From Trema orientale (Eukaryota; Streptophyta; Magnoliopsida; Rosales; Cannabaceae), in assembly GCA_002914845.1 (NCBI GenBank), contig JXTC01000372.1:208624-272623 (forward strand): a stretch of 64,000 bases of DNA, given 5' to 3'. The number at the start of each line of letters is the position of its first letter. Positions within the stretch are counted from its first letter, which is position 1. A program made the translations under genes and the position numbers. The notes under the pieces are model-generated. The model was not told the DNA's origin. It did no database searches and saw only the letters and a program-made list of their open reading frames with translations. Shown here piece after piece: positions 23,290 through 34,018 of this stretch.

Positions 23290-23484
23290 ATATTTACTAA
23301 TCCGTAAAGGGAATGAGTGAAAAGTGAATGGAGGGGAAAAGGAATATAGAGGAATAAGAAACAATGAGTGGGGAATGCTATGACTCTCTTTCATGTGTTT
23401 ACATACCAATTAGTTACACATGAAAGTGAATCCCTTTCCCTTTCTCATTCCCTTTTCTTTCTATTACGGATTAGCAAACATGTC
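23290..23484. mobile_element. Small inverted-repeat element (MITE-like)
   Basis: The left end TTTACTAATCCGTAAAGGGAATGAG is mirrored by the right end, reading inward TTTGCTAATCCGTAATAGAAAG then AAAGGGAATGAG. The element is about 195 bp. The inner parts pair around CACTTTTCACTCATTC and GAAAGTGAATCCC. The pattern suggests a non-autonomous DNA transposon; the target duplication is unclear. Confidence 0.55.
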
Positions 23485-24106
23485 ATTAGTATAGTTAATT
23501 TTTTGATGCAAAATACCTAGTTGAAGCTTCAAGAGAAGACATGTAATATGTAACTACTCATAAAATAAGAATAGAATAAACTTTTCTTAAAGATATTAGG
23601 GTTAACATCTATATATATATATATAGAGCATGTTAGCTTTACAAGCCCATGTTTCTGATTTCCACAACACTACGTTGCACTTTTAAAATGCTTTTTTATA
23701 CATTAAATGTGCATTTAACGGAAAAATTTAATGGTTCCTATAAAATTTAGACGGAAGGTATTATTGCTGTCAGAAAAAAAGATTGGGTATTAAAGTGTAA
23801 ATTTTGACTAAGAATAAGCACTTTTGCTGTAATTTTCCCTTTTTAAAAAATGGTATTTATCTAATAAAAACTATACCGCACCTTAAAAAAACTTAAACCA
23901 CCGTATTTTTCAATTTTTTTTCTTCTAAATTACCGTATAATGTCTAATTTTCTCATTTGATTTTGGTAGGATTTTGTATGGGACCCACCCTTGTAATTGG
24001 GCTTTCTTTCTTACTTGGTCGTATTGCGAGCGATCGATTTGGTAGGGTAGGGTTTTTCACCAAGCTCCGTGAACAGAGTCGACTCTTTTATTGACTTTCT
24101 TACAAA

Positions 24107-24490
24107 ACTAACTAAAATCAAATAAGATATTAAAATCTCATTTTCAAACAGACTTTTTTATAAGTTGAAATTACTATTGCTATATAAAATTTAAACTTAG
24201 TCACTTTCGTCACTCTTAGAACCATCTATTGTATTCGTTTAGTAAAAAGCTTTGAATCCCTCGTTTTAAAGTGTATCATGCATTATAAATTATATAACAA
24301 TAATATCACTTTTTGATGTCTATGTTAAACCAATTTATGCTGAAAAATTTATTATTGATGTGTTTTCACAATCATTTGATGAAAAATGAAAATCTAGTTT
24401 GGAGCAGCCAAATTATCAATTCCCCAACTCACCTTAATTCTAATTTTTATGTGATCACTATAATAGTTTTGGGTAGTTCTACAGTGGGGA
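24107..24490. repeat. Duplicated segment, copy A (384 bp)
   Basis: Direct repeat of 24,492-24,875 with only one difference that I can see (T/C near 24,392 and 24,777-24,779), separated by one N. Short open frames in both copies are not genes. Confidence 0.9.
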
Positions 24491-24491
24491 N
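24491..24491. other. Single-N scaffold join
   Basis: One N at the junction of two 384-bp direct copies. Confidence 0.9.
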
Positions 24492-24875
24492 ACTAACTAA
24501 AATCAAATAAGATATTAAAATCTCATTTTCAAACAGACTTTTTTATAAGTTGAAATTACTATTGCTATATAAAATTTAAACTTAGTCACTTTCGTCACTC
24601 TTAGAACCATCTATTGTATTCGTTTAGTAAAAAGCTTTGAATCCCTCGTTTTAAAGTGTATCATGCATTATAAATTATATAACAATAATATCACTTTTTG
24701 ATGTCTATGTTAAACCAATTTATGCTGAAAAATTTATTATTGATGTGTTTTCACAATCATTTGATGAAAAATGAAAATCCAGTTTGGAGCAGCCAAATTA
24801 TCAATTCCCCAACTCACCTTAATTCTAATTTTTATGTGATCACTATAATAGTTTTGGGTAGTTCTACAGTGGGGA
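24492..24875. repeat. Duplicated segment, copy B (384 bp)
   Basis: Same length and nearly identical to 24,107-24,490. It is followed directly by unique sequence (actaatttag). Confidence 0.9.
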
Positions 24876-27020
24876 ACTAATTTAGTATAGAGATCAAAAC
24901 AGAAAACCAAAAATAGCCTTTGATAATCCAACGGTGTAGAATAAATTGATAAAGATGATCTAAATTATAGACTGACTAATGTAACCGTGCACTTGTCTTT
25001 GAGAAAAATACAAAATAGAAAAATTATCTCTTCTTCTTCTTTCCTTTAATTTTTAAAAACCCAGAAAGTAGTTTTGATTATGTTGCTGGTCATGAGAAAT
25101 TTTTTAATAGTCTAGAGATTATGGAAAAATGAAAAATTAAAGGGATGTGAAGAGATTAATCTCCATTGTGATCGATGAAAATGTTTCTAGCTTGTATATG
25201 TTATTTTTTTTTTTCCTTTAAAAAGCAAAAATGAAAAAAAAAAAAGAAATGTGAAGTCCTTAATTATTCTATTTTCTACAAACACTAATCGAATCCTAAT
25301 CTATAAAAAATTGATTAGGCATCATTATATTGTTATTGAAAATTAAAAAGCACAGTTGTTGACTTTAATCCAACGAATTTGAGAAAACTTTTAAAAATAT
25401 GAGAACATATCCATTTATATGGAGTCCTTCCTTGTAAAATTTCAAAAATAAGAGAGGTGAGGAAGCAAAACTAGAATGATGCTCAACAATGGAATAAACG
25501 GAGATAAAATGACTCATTTAAAGTTCGTCGAAGACCGTTGCCGATGATGGAGTCGAAGGATGCAGGTTGAGCTGTATTTTTCTTTATGTTCGTTGTTATT
25601 AAAAAATAATAGTTTTCGATAAAAAGAATTAGAAGATATTCCATGGATGAGATCAAGCAAAGTAAGATGCATGATATTTAAATTGATCTAATTTGACAGC
25701 CAATAAAAATGGTATTTTATTCTCAAATGTGAGGGAACTTTTTGAGTTCTTTCTTGTAGAATTCCCCTTTAGTTTTTTACCAAATTCTACAACCAGGAAA
25801 CAAAAATCTTCCTTAATGTTAGGGAAGATAACAGATAGATGGAATTTAGTCACTTATTAATGGACCCAACTTAAAGCTATATAATATAATATATATATGG
25901 GTGATATTTCAATGAAGATTTTTGTTTTTACTCTGTGGATGTGTACTCTAATTTGGATCATTGAATTTTAATCTGATGGTTATAATAATAACAAATATAA
26001 AAATCATTTATAACTTAAAAAATAAGCAATCTGTTTGTAACTTGATAAGTTGGACATTTTTTTTTTCCAATCTTATTCCATTTTTTTAAAATTCTCATTC
26101 CATAATTGATTCCTTTCCTAATATTATTTTTTTTTTTTTTGTTTAAGTTTTTTTCCTTTAAATTTTTTTTTATCTCTTTGTTTTTTTTTTTTTCCTGATT
26201 TCACGTACGCATTTCTTGTTTGTTTGTTTTTTTTTTTTTGAAAGGTACGCTTTTTTAATTTTACATGTAGGCTTCATCATGTAGGATAATAATTTTTTCA
26301 AAATAATAATAATACTAATAACACCAAGAATAAAAAAAATTAACAATAATAATAATAAAAATAATTACAGTTTGATTAAAAAATCGCATACATATATGCA
26401 TGTCCTTGCTACTTCATATGACAGTAAAATTTGATTAAAATCTATTGACAATATGATTTGGATAGAAGTGGAAAATCAGTTATTTTCTTGAAATGTATAC
26501 TGATGAAAAAAAATGGTCTTGAAAATCATATATCCTAATCTAAATTTTAATGATACTTGTTTCTAGAAAAAATTATTTATACAAAAAAAGAAAAAAAAAA
26601 ATTATCACAGTCATACTACAATTAAAATCTACTTAATTTTAAAATTTATTAAACGACCAACTAAAGGAAATGCACACAAATCAAGTGAAGTTCGTTTTAA
26701 ATGATAATGAATTGAATCTTAATTAAAAAAATAGAAGATGAATAATTCAAATCTTATTTGATCTCCATATCAGGAAAAAAATGAAGTACAAAAGAAAAAA
26801 GAAAAAAAAAATATCAAGAGCGTATAAATGAAGTTAATAAAATATATTTTATCAATTTGTTTCCTTGAAAAATCATTCTAAATTTTTTTCCCTTAAATAA
26901 TCAATCCACCAACTAATGATTATAGGTAAATTTTACTTGCTATTGTAAGTTGGTCATAGTACCCATCCATAGAGCAAAAACAAAAAACTCCATTGAAAAC
27001 TCACTCATATATATATATAT
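24876..27020. other. AT-rich intergenic stretch
   Basis: Long A and T homopolymers (for example 26,050-26,240) and no credible coding frame on either strand. Confidence 0.6.
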
Positions 27021-27024
27021 ATAT

Positions 27025-27700
27025 TAGAGTATTTATAAGAAATGACCTTTTATTTTAAGATTAATTGAAAAAATGGCTATTTTTTTATACCTATTTAATA
27101 AGTGACTATTTTATAATTTTATTTTGATAATAACCGTTTTTTTGTTGATTTATTTTTTATGAAGTAAATCGATTTTTTATAAAGTAAATCATTTCTTATG
27201 AAAATAAATCAATTTTTAAAAAATAAATCAATATTGATATCTAAATATGAAAAATGGCCATGTTTTAAATAATTTTTATAAGTCGGCCATTTTTTAGTAG
27301 TATTTGAGAAACAACTATTTCGCAAACTATGATAAAAAATTCGCCCATTTGGCTAAAAAAAACCCTATATATCTAACTTGAGTATTTTATAAAAAATAAC
27401 CCATTTTTTTCAGATCAATTGAAAAAATGGCCGATTTTTACACCTATGTAATAAATAACTGTTTTATAATTTTTTATTTTGACAAAATTGCCGTTTTTTA
27501 GTTGATTTACTTTTCATAAAGTAAATCAATTTTTCATAAAGTAAATTTCAAAAAATAAATCAATGTATTTTGGTATGCTAAATTTGAAAAAAGATTTTTT
27601 TAAATAATTTTTAAAATTCGGTCATTTTTTAACAATGTTTGAAAAACGACCATTTTCCAAATTATGATCCGAAATTCGGCCATTAGGCTAAAAAGCCCCT
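27025..27700. repeat. Two diverged tandem units of about 340 bp
   Basis: Unit 1 (about 27,025-27,360) and unit 2 (about 27,378-27,700) share the same order of phrases: GAGTATTTATAA, ATTGAAAAAATGGC, a gtaaatca-rich block, a cggccattttt block, and a final TTTGGCTAAAAA or TTAGGCTAAAAA. They are clearly related but diverged. Non-coding; the nature of the source repeat is unknown. Confidence 0.6.
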
Positions 27701-27744
27701 TTTACTTCACTGAGGATTTGGGCCCATTGGAAGCCAACTTATAA

Positions 27745-27895
27745 GTCTATAAGTTTGTTTTGTGTTATTCTATTTCATATGTTGGAATCAATTGACGTAT
27801 TGTGTTATACTATTTCATATGTTGCCCTTTATAAGTTTGTTTTGTTTTATACTATTTCATATATTGGAATCAATTGACATATTCAGTGGTGTTCA
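27745..27895. repeat. Short direct repeat pair
   Basis: The phrase TATAAGTTTGTTTTG, then a TATTTCATATGTTGGAATCA-like block and ATTGAC, occurs twice, at about 27,748-27,798 and 27,831-27,880, with a partial third copy between. Confidence 0.6.
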
Positions 27896-28025
27896 TTTAT
27901 AGTAAACATTTTACTGTATATTCTTCTTTTGATTTGTATTCTCTATACTGGGTGTGCTTCCACTATTTCATGATGACATTAAATTGACGCTTTCATTCTG
28001 AATCTAGCTGTGAGACATGCGCATG

Positions 28026-28077
28026 GATTCTTCACCAGTTTCTATATACAAGATCCACGAGCACCTCCGCCCCAAGG
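28026..28077 (+). CDS. Candidate orphan first exon (18 codons)
   Basis: An ATG at 28,024-28,026 opens MDSSPVSIYKIHEHLRPK and runs into AAG|GTAAGC, a strong plant donor. It looks like a short first coding exon, but I cannot place a second exon: repeats follow at about 28,290-29,720, then the truncated Copia copy. The next real gene downstream (DPH7-like) has its own start with an upstream in-frame stop. This may be the remnant of a gene broken by insertions, or chance. Confidence 0.25.
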
Positions 28078-28289
28078 TAAGCGATATATTCTTGGTACCT
28101 GATTGAAGATGTTGAATAGATATACTGCTGTTTGATTTGATGGTTGCTGCTTGGATGTGCTTTGCTACTTACATTTTAGAATTATAAAAACAATTATTTG
28201 CAAAATTTGTAGCGTAGTCTTTATGCTTTATATTATGACCCATACTCTTTGAGTGTGGGTACATGGATGTGTATAGGATATATACACTG

Positions 28290-29720
28290 TAACACCTATA
28301 TTTTGAAACATATGCTCTCCGTAAAAATTCTCTGAAAAATATGCAAATTGACAAAATTACCCTTAAAAAATACGCCTCTCTTCTCCTCTTCTTCTCTCCC
28401 TACTGAATCTCCCCTCCCCCTGATAAATCGTCCCTCCTCTTCTTCCCTCGACTGAATCTTCCATACAATCTGATGAATCAGTCTACTGAAAAATCTCAAT
28501 AAAAAAAAAAAAGAAAAAGAAAATATCATAGCTGAGAATAAGAATGCACCATACACAATGGACTGAAGTGGAAGAGACCAAACTGGGTCTTTTCTGAGAT
28601 GGTTTGGTCTTAGGCTCTTGGACTTGGTTCTTCATAATTCTGGGAGACTGAGAAAAGAGAGAAGATGGGGAATCTAATTTGCAGAGGCAAGCTTGATGAG
28701 GAATTTCTTTTGTTAGGTCTTTCGTCGGCGACGGGCATCTCGATGGAGTTTTTGGCGGCTTTCTAGGGGATCTCGATGGGCTTCGACAAGTTCTTGATTT
28801 CGATGGGTTTTGACAAGATCTCGACTGATTTCGATGGATGGCTTTCAATAGGATTTTTACGGGTTTCTTTGACGGCTTTCAATTATGACTTCGACGATGA
28901 TCTCGACTGATTTCGATGAGAATTTCGACGAGTTCGATTTCGATGTAATTTCGACTGGTCGTTTTCGATGGCAGTTTCAATAGGTTTGCGAAGGGCGTCA
29001 CAGCTTTCCCTTGGTGCACCCATAAAAGCTCATTGGCGAACGATGGAGTGTTCTAGAGTGGTGTACGTACACTAGGTGTTGATCATGATGGTAAAGCCAC
29101 GTTTGAAGGAGAAGTAGACTCTCTGAATATGAGTGTCGTGAGCAAGAGCAAGCGAGAGAGAAGCAGTCGGGGAAGAGAGTTCTGGGTTTTTATTTTTTTC
29201 CTTTCCAAATAACTAGGCTTCAAAGTATAGTATTTCGATGGAATTTTGATCGATATTTGATGGATTTCAACGGTAATTCGATGAATTTTCGATAGTTTTC
29301 ATCTTCTATATTATTTCGACAGAGTCTCGACAATTTTTCTTTTTGACAGCAAAAATGTCGAAATTTTTACCCATTTCCAATAGCTCGCTCTTCAAATGCA
29401 TTGGTCGTTCTTTCCCTTTCGTTCTTCTTTCGATTCTTGCCCATAGAAGTAGGTGGTGATTTCACGGTCCAATGCCTGCAACTTTATTTGTTTATTTATT
29501 TTTCTTTTCGAATGAAGGCTTGAAAAGAAGTGACGTGGAGTCTGCAAATTGTTAAGGATGAGCTTTTATGGGTGTACCGATAAATCGTTAGGCATAGGTA
29601 GTCAAAATTATTAAGGGCATTTTGGTCACTTTAGATGAGTATATGCATATATTTCAAACATCTATTGAAGGGAGCATACGCCCCAAATTTTATATATTTT
29701 GGTGCATATTTAACCTAATT
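28290..29720. mobile_element. Possible non-autonomous DNA transposon with TCGA-rich core
   Basis: The left end (about 28,305-28,375, with ATATGCTC, AATATGCAAATTGAC and AAATTACCCTTAA) resembles the reverse complement of the right end (about 29,600-29,700, GTATGCTCCC, ATATATGCATAT, AAAATGCCCTTAA). A second inverted pair sits further in (CATAAAAGCTCAT near 29,020; GAGCTTTTATGGGT near 29,553). Between about 28,730 and 28,990 and again at 29,230-29,340 there are dense degenerate repeats of TTTCGATGG/ATTTCGACG. The minus-strand open frame at 28,483-28,848 is a product of this repetition, not a recognised gene. Confidence 0.35.
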
Positions 29721-30124
29721 TCTCACCCAATATTCGTCATTCATGAGTTTTGAGTGAAAAACCCTAGGGTTAATTGTGCCTCAGGCTTGTCGTTTTCTCC
29801 CTCTTGGTCTGGGATTGGTCCACCTGGTGAATATCAGTTTCATACTTCCTATAGATTTTGGGGATCTACAGGGCTTCAGTTTCAAACTTGAGTCTGCTAA
29901 GCAACTAGAATTTGTCGGATGTTTATACATATATAAAAAAGGGTCTTAGGTGATAAAGTTGAAACTTTAACAGCCTTTGGTTAGAATTCTTATCTTGTCT
30001 CTACAGTAGGACTGCCAGTGCAATTTAGTAACTTGAAATTTGTTTTCCAAATTAAATATATGCATTTCTGTATCTTTTTAACTAACTATTCATAAAAGCT
30101 TAGCAAGCTCACTCTGCATGTCTA
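29721..30124. other. Short intergenic stretch between repeats
   Basis: A plus-strand frame without ATG stays open from about 29,772 to 29,950, but I recognise nothing in it. Treat as non-coding. Confidence 0.4.
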
Positions 30125-30375
30125 TGTTAAAACTCTTATGCGTATTGAAAGATAAGACAAAAAGAAAGAGATAAAAAAATCTCTATTATTATTCATTAAA
30201 CCAAGAATACAGTATTCAGAAACTTATATATCTGGACTAACTATTCTGATCTAAAACTAACTAATAACAAACTTCTAACCACTATAACAGATACAACAGA
30301 CTACTCAATCACAATAGGACAACTGTACAAGAGACACTAATACTAGTAACTAAGCTTTAACTAACTGTCCTAATA
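30125..30375 (-). repeat. 3' LTR of the truncated Copia copy
   Basis: 251 bp. On the minus strand it starts TATTAGGACAG directly after the polypurine tract TTTGAGGGGGGC and ends GTTTTAACA. The expected TG start has become TA. The transcribed part holds a TATATAAG-like box near 30,225. Confidence 0.65.
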
Positions 30376-31726
30376 GCCCCCCTCAAACTCAATGTATCTA
30401 AATTGACAACACTGAGTTTGTCTCGTAAAGTCTGGAACCTGGAACTTGAAATTGCTTTGGTAAAGGCATCAGTAATTTGGTATTGTGCTAGAACATGCTT
30501 CACGTCCAAAAGTTTCTACATCACTCTCTCCCTGACAAAATACAAGTCTAGTTCAATGTGCTTGGTTCTGGCATGAAGAATATGATTTGCTACAAGTCAG
30601 ATTGTCGCAACATACAACTGGCTACTTTGGAAGATGCACATGTAGCTTAGATAACAAGGATTTAACCCAAGCAAGCTCAGGTATGACATTGGCCAAACTT
30701 CTGTATTTAGCTTCAGTGCTTGATCTAGAAACTGTGTATTTTTTTTTGACTGCCATACAACTAAATTTGACCCGAAATAGATACATATGCCTGAGGTTGA
30801 TCTTCTATCATCTGGGTCTAAAGCCTAATCTGCATCACAAAATGCTACTAGATCCAAGGTTGCAGAATGTTGAAGATGCAAACCAAAAGTCAAAGTACCA
30901 CTAAGATACTGCAAAATTCTTTTGATTGCATTCTAATGGGATTGAAGAGGATTTTGCATAAACTGACACACTTTATTCACACTGTAAGAAATCTCAGACC
31001 TTGTGATTGCAACATATTATAAGGCACCTACAATAGATCGATATAGTTGCACATTTTCAACTGGATCACTACCATATGCAGACAGTCTCAACCCACTAGT
31101 CATAAGAGTAGAAGTAGCTTTAGCAAATTGCATCTTAGCTTTGCACAAAATGTCCTTGATATATTTAGTTTGAGACAAATGAAAACCTTGCTCAGTATAT
31201 TGTACCAAAACACCAAGGAAGTAGTTCAACTCACCTAAATCCTTAAGTGCAAAGGTTTTGTTGAGATAAGCAATCAATCATGACATTGCTACAGAATCAT
31301 TACCTGTAACCAAGATATCATCTACATAGATCAAGATTAACATAACATGCTGAGAAGTAAATTGAATAAACAGGGACTGATCTGCTTTAGTTGAGACAAA
31401 GCCAAAAGACACAAGAGCACTGTGGAGTTTCTCAAACCAAGCTCTAGGAGCTTATTTAATGCCATAAAGTGCTTTGTGCAGTTTACAAACCAAATATCCT
31501 GAATTAGGCTGTTCAAAGCCAAGAGGTTGATCCGTAAAATTTTCCTCTTGCAACACACCATTGAGAATGGCATTGTTGATATCTAATTGTCGAACAATCG
31601 AACCTTTTGTAAGAGCCAAAGTAAGTACAATTCGAATAGTAATAGGCTTCACAACAGGGCTGAATATTTCAGTATAATCAAAACCAGCTTGTTGGTGAAA
31701 TCTCTTAGCAACATTTATTTTTTGTT
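30125..31726 (-). mobile_element. Truncated Ty1/Copia retrotransposon
   Basis: Minus-strand element keeping only its 3' half. In transcription order: reverse transcriptase (VAKRFHQQAGFDY, RQLDINNAILNG, HKALYGIK, then YVDDI at 31,314-31,328, then [15 protein letters not shown]), degraded RNase H (SRSSTEAKYRSLA near 30,720-30,750), a polypurine tract, and the 3' LTR. Gag, protease, integrase and the 5' LTR are missing. The copy stops where the inverted-repeat element at 31,729 begins. Stops within the RT (near 31,280 and 31,453) show it is dead. Confidence 0.85.
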
Positions 31727-31728
31727 TA

Positions 31729-32355
31729 GTAAGTAACTATGTGTCGTATTTTTCTTTTTAATTGAAAGTTTGGTTCCATTTGAAAGAAACGACGTAATCT
31801 TTTCACATTGGAAATAAACATGTAGCTTGAATGCTAGTTTGCTACCATTTAGGGCAGTTAATCATATCTAGACATATTAAAGAAATAGCCAAATTTTTAT
31901 TTTTCGTTTATTTTTTATTTATTGCCACCTTTTTTTGCCGAGTGTTGTACTTTGTATCGAGATAATTGACTTTGACATATTTTACTTCAATAAGTGTTTG
32001 GCCAAGAAGCTTATTATGGGGCAAACTTATACTACTTTTGCCAACTATATGGCAAATTGACACTACGTTTGTTAAATAAGAGGCAAAATATGCCAAAGTC
32101 AATTATCTCGATGCATAGTGCAATACTTGGCAAAAAAAAAGGGGTGGTAATAAATAAAAAACAAAAGAAAAATGAAAATTTGGCCGTTTCTTTAGTATGT
32201 CTAGATATGATTAACAGCCCTAAACAGTTGCATCAACTAGCATTCAAGCTACATGTTTGTTTCTAATGTGAAAAGATGAACCAAAATCACGCCGTTTCTT
32301 TCAAATGGAACCAAACTTTCAATTAAAAAGAAAAATACGGCACAGAGTTACCTAC
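31729..32355. mobile_element. Fold-back MITE with TA flanks (627 bp)
   Basis: The ends are long inverted repeats: left GTAAGTAACTATGTGTCGTA, right read inward GTAGGTAACTCTGTGCCGTA, and pairing continues almost to the centre near 32,040. The flanks are TA at 31,727-31,728 and TA at 32,356-32,357, which fits a Tc1/mariner-like (Stowaway-type) duplication, though the element is long for Stowaway. It separates the Copia fragment from the tetraspanin fragment. Short open frames inside are meaningless. Confidence 0.65.
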
Positions 32356-32357
32356 TA

Positions 32358-32543
32358 ATGCTCTTCTTAAGGCTAATGAGGACACCAACTGTGCAAGAGT
32401 CGCAACCAAAGCAGAGTTGAGATTGATCATTGCTCCATCTAGTGCAATCGGGATTGGTCCCCACCAAAGCCTCCTCTGGACGTCCATATTATCTCATTCA
32501 TGTTGGTGTAGCTGCACTCTGTGGGGGGCTTGTAGCAACCAGA
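32358..32543 (-). pseudogene. Tetraspanin last-exon fragment, frameshifted
   Basis: On the minus strand a splice acceptor CTCCTTGCAG is followed by SGCYKPPTECSYTNMNEIIW. After a one-base frameshift it reads NPDCTRWSNDQSQLCFGCDS and CTVGVLISLKKS. This is the large extracellular loop and start of the fourth membrane segment of plant tetraspanins, where the usual motif is SGCCKPP and the usual tail is SLKKSW. The second conserved Cys reads Tyr (TAC), and the sequence ends abruptly at the MITE. The upstream exon is not found before the DPH7-like gene, so this is an isolated, non-functional fragment. Confidence 0.8.
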
Positions 32544-32783
32544 CTGCAAGGAGAAAGAGTAGGGTAGTTCAGCTCATGTGTAAAAATAAACATATATTAA
32601 GATACTAATTTAAATAGTAATCAAGAAAATAATATCTCTACGAATTATATTATCAACAGAGGTATGTGCATCACATAGTGTCCTCAAGTGAGTCCGTGAC
32701 CTGTTCGACGAAATGCCCAAGTGACCCCAAATTTTTTACTTTACTTTGAAAATTTGCAGTTTTCACTTTGAAGCCGATAAGGT

Positions 32784-34018
32784 ATGGATGTGGCGCATTG
32801 CTATCTCGACAGCAACGCTGACGCAGTTGAGTTTTGTCAGCACGGCTCCTACCACCATGTTCTGGCGGCTTCAACGTACACGTTACAGGAGGGTGATCAG
32901 CCCAGCCGATTTGGGAGCATTTCGCTCTTTGCCGTCGACGCTGAAACGTGTCACCTTGAGCCGTTGCATCGCGTTGAGACCGCAGGAATCTTCGATATAA
33001 AATGGAACCCAGTTGGAGGCAATTCTGGTCCTCTGCTTGCTCAAGCTGATGCTGATGGTTATTTGAGAATTCATGCTCTCCAGAGCAGTTCAGATGGATC
33101 ACAAGGTATGGCTCTGTTCAAATCGCCCCTCTTTTTTTCAGAAGAAAGCTTCAAATTTCAAACATATGTACTTATTGATGGGATAGCCATCTTGGCGATA
33201 GTTTCAGCTGCTTCTTCATTAATTCTTCTAATTGTCAGTTATTACTCCCTTATGCTTATTATCATTAACAATTTAGTTAATTGCGGGTTTTTGATGAAGG
33301 GTTTTCACTGGGAGAGATAAATGATTTAAAAGTAAGTTCTTCGATGTGTCTTTATTTGGATTGGAACCCTTCAGCCACAGACATCACAGTGGGGCTTTCT
33401 GATGGTTCAGTGGCAATAATTTCTCTTGTGGAGTCTCAACTTGAGGTAAAACAAGAATGGAAAGCTCATGATTTTGAACTCTGGACAACTTCCTTTGACA
33501 TCCAACAACCCCATTTGGTATACACTGGCTCGGATGACTGCAAATTCAGTGGCTGGGATTTACGTGAGGGCCCACCCAAGTTGGCATTTCATAATTCCAA
33601 GGCACATAAAATGGGTGTTTGTTGTATTGCCAAGAGCCCCAGTGATCCTAACACACTACTCACTGGAAGCTATGACGAGAATCTGAGGCTTTGGGATTTA
33701 AGATCAATCTCAAAGCCAGTTAATGAAGCTTCACTTGGTTTAGGGGGAGGAGTTTGGAGAATCAAGCACCACCCTTTTGTTCCGGGTCTAGTCCTGTCAG
33801 CTTGTATGCATAATGGTTTTGCCATTGTCAAGTTTAAAGGGGGTGAAGCTGAAGTTACTGAAAGGTATTCTAATCATGAATCACTTGCTTATGGAGCTGA
33901 CTGGCATAGAGAAGAACCAGTCCATAGTGGGGAAAGAAAGAGCTCTTTAGTGGCTACTTGCTCCTTTTATGACCGGCTTCTCAGGATTTGGAAGCCGGAA
34001 AGTAATATATTTATATGA
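32784..34018 (+). CDS. DPH7: Diphthine methyl-ester hydrolase, WD40 protein (DPH7-like)
   Basis: Two exons: 32,784-33,105 and 33,300-34,018, joined in frame (CAAG|GTATGG donor, TGAAG acceptor), giving about 346 residues, close to the usual plant length. The start MDVAHCYLDSNADAVEFC matches the family start, and an in-frame TAA lies just upstream. WD40 repeats are visible: FDIKWNP, YLDWNPSATDITVGLSDG, LVYTGSDDCKFSGWDLRE, LLTGSYDENLRLWDLR and VATCSFYDRLLRIWKPE. Family members act in the cytosol and remove the methyl ester from diphthine on elongation factor eEF2, allowing the last amidation step of diphthamide synthesis. No frameshifts are seen. The neighbouring tetraspanin and Copia fragments upstream are unrelated. 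Confidence 0.88.

Noticed and set aside
27025..27700. CRISPR-like array
   Set aside because: Only two long diverged units without spacers, in a plant nuclear sequence.
28483..28848. 121-codon minus-strand frame rich in Ser, Arg and Pro
   Set aside because: It is produced by the degenerate TCGATGG repeats; the apparent SR-like composition follows from the repeat word.
32671..33102. 143-codon minus-strand frame opposite DPH7 exon 1
   Set aside because: It is the antisense shadow of a clear WD40 exon and has no family resemblance.
28024..34018. Joining the 28,024 exon to the DPH7-like gene
   Set aside because: DPH7 has its own family-typical start at 32,784 with an in-frame stop just upstream, so the extra exon is not needed.
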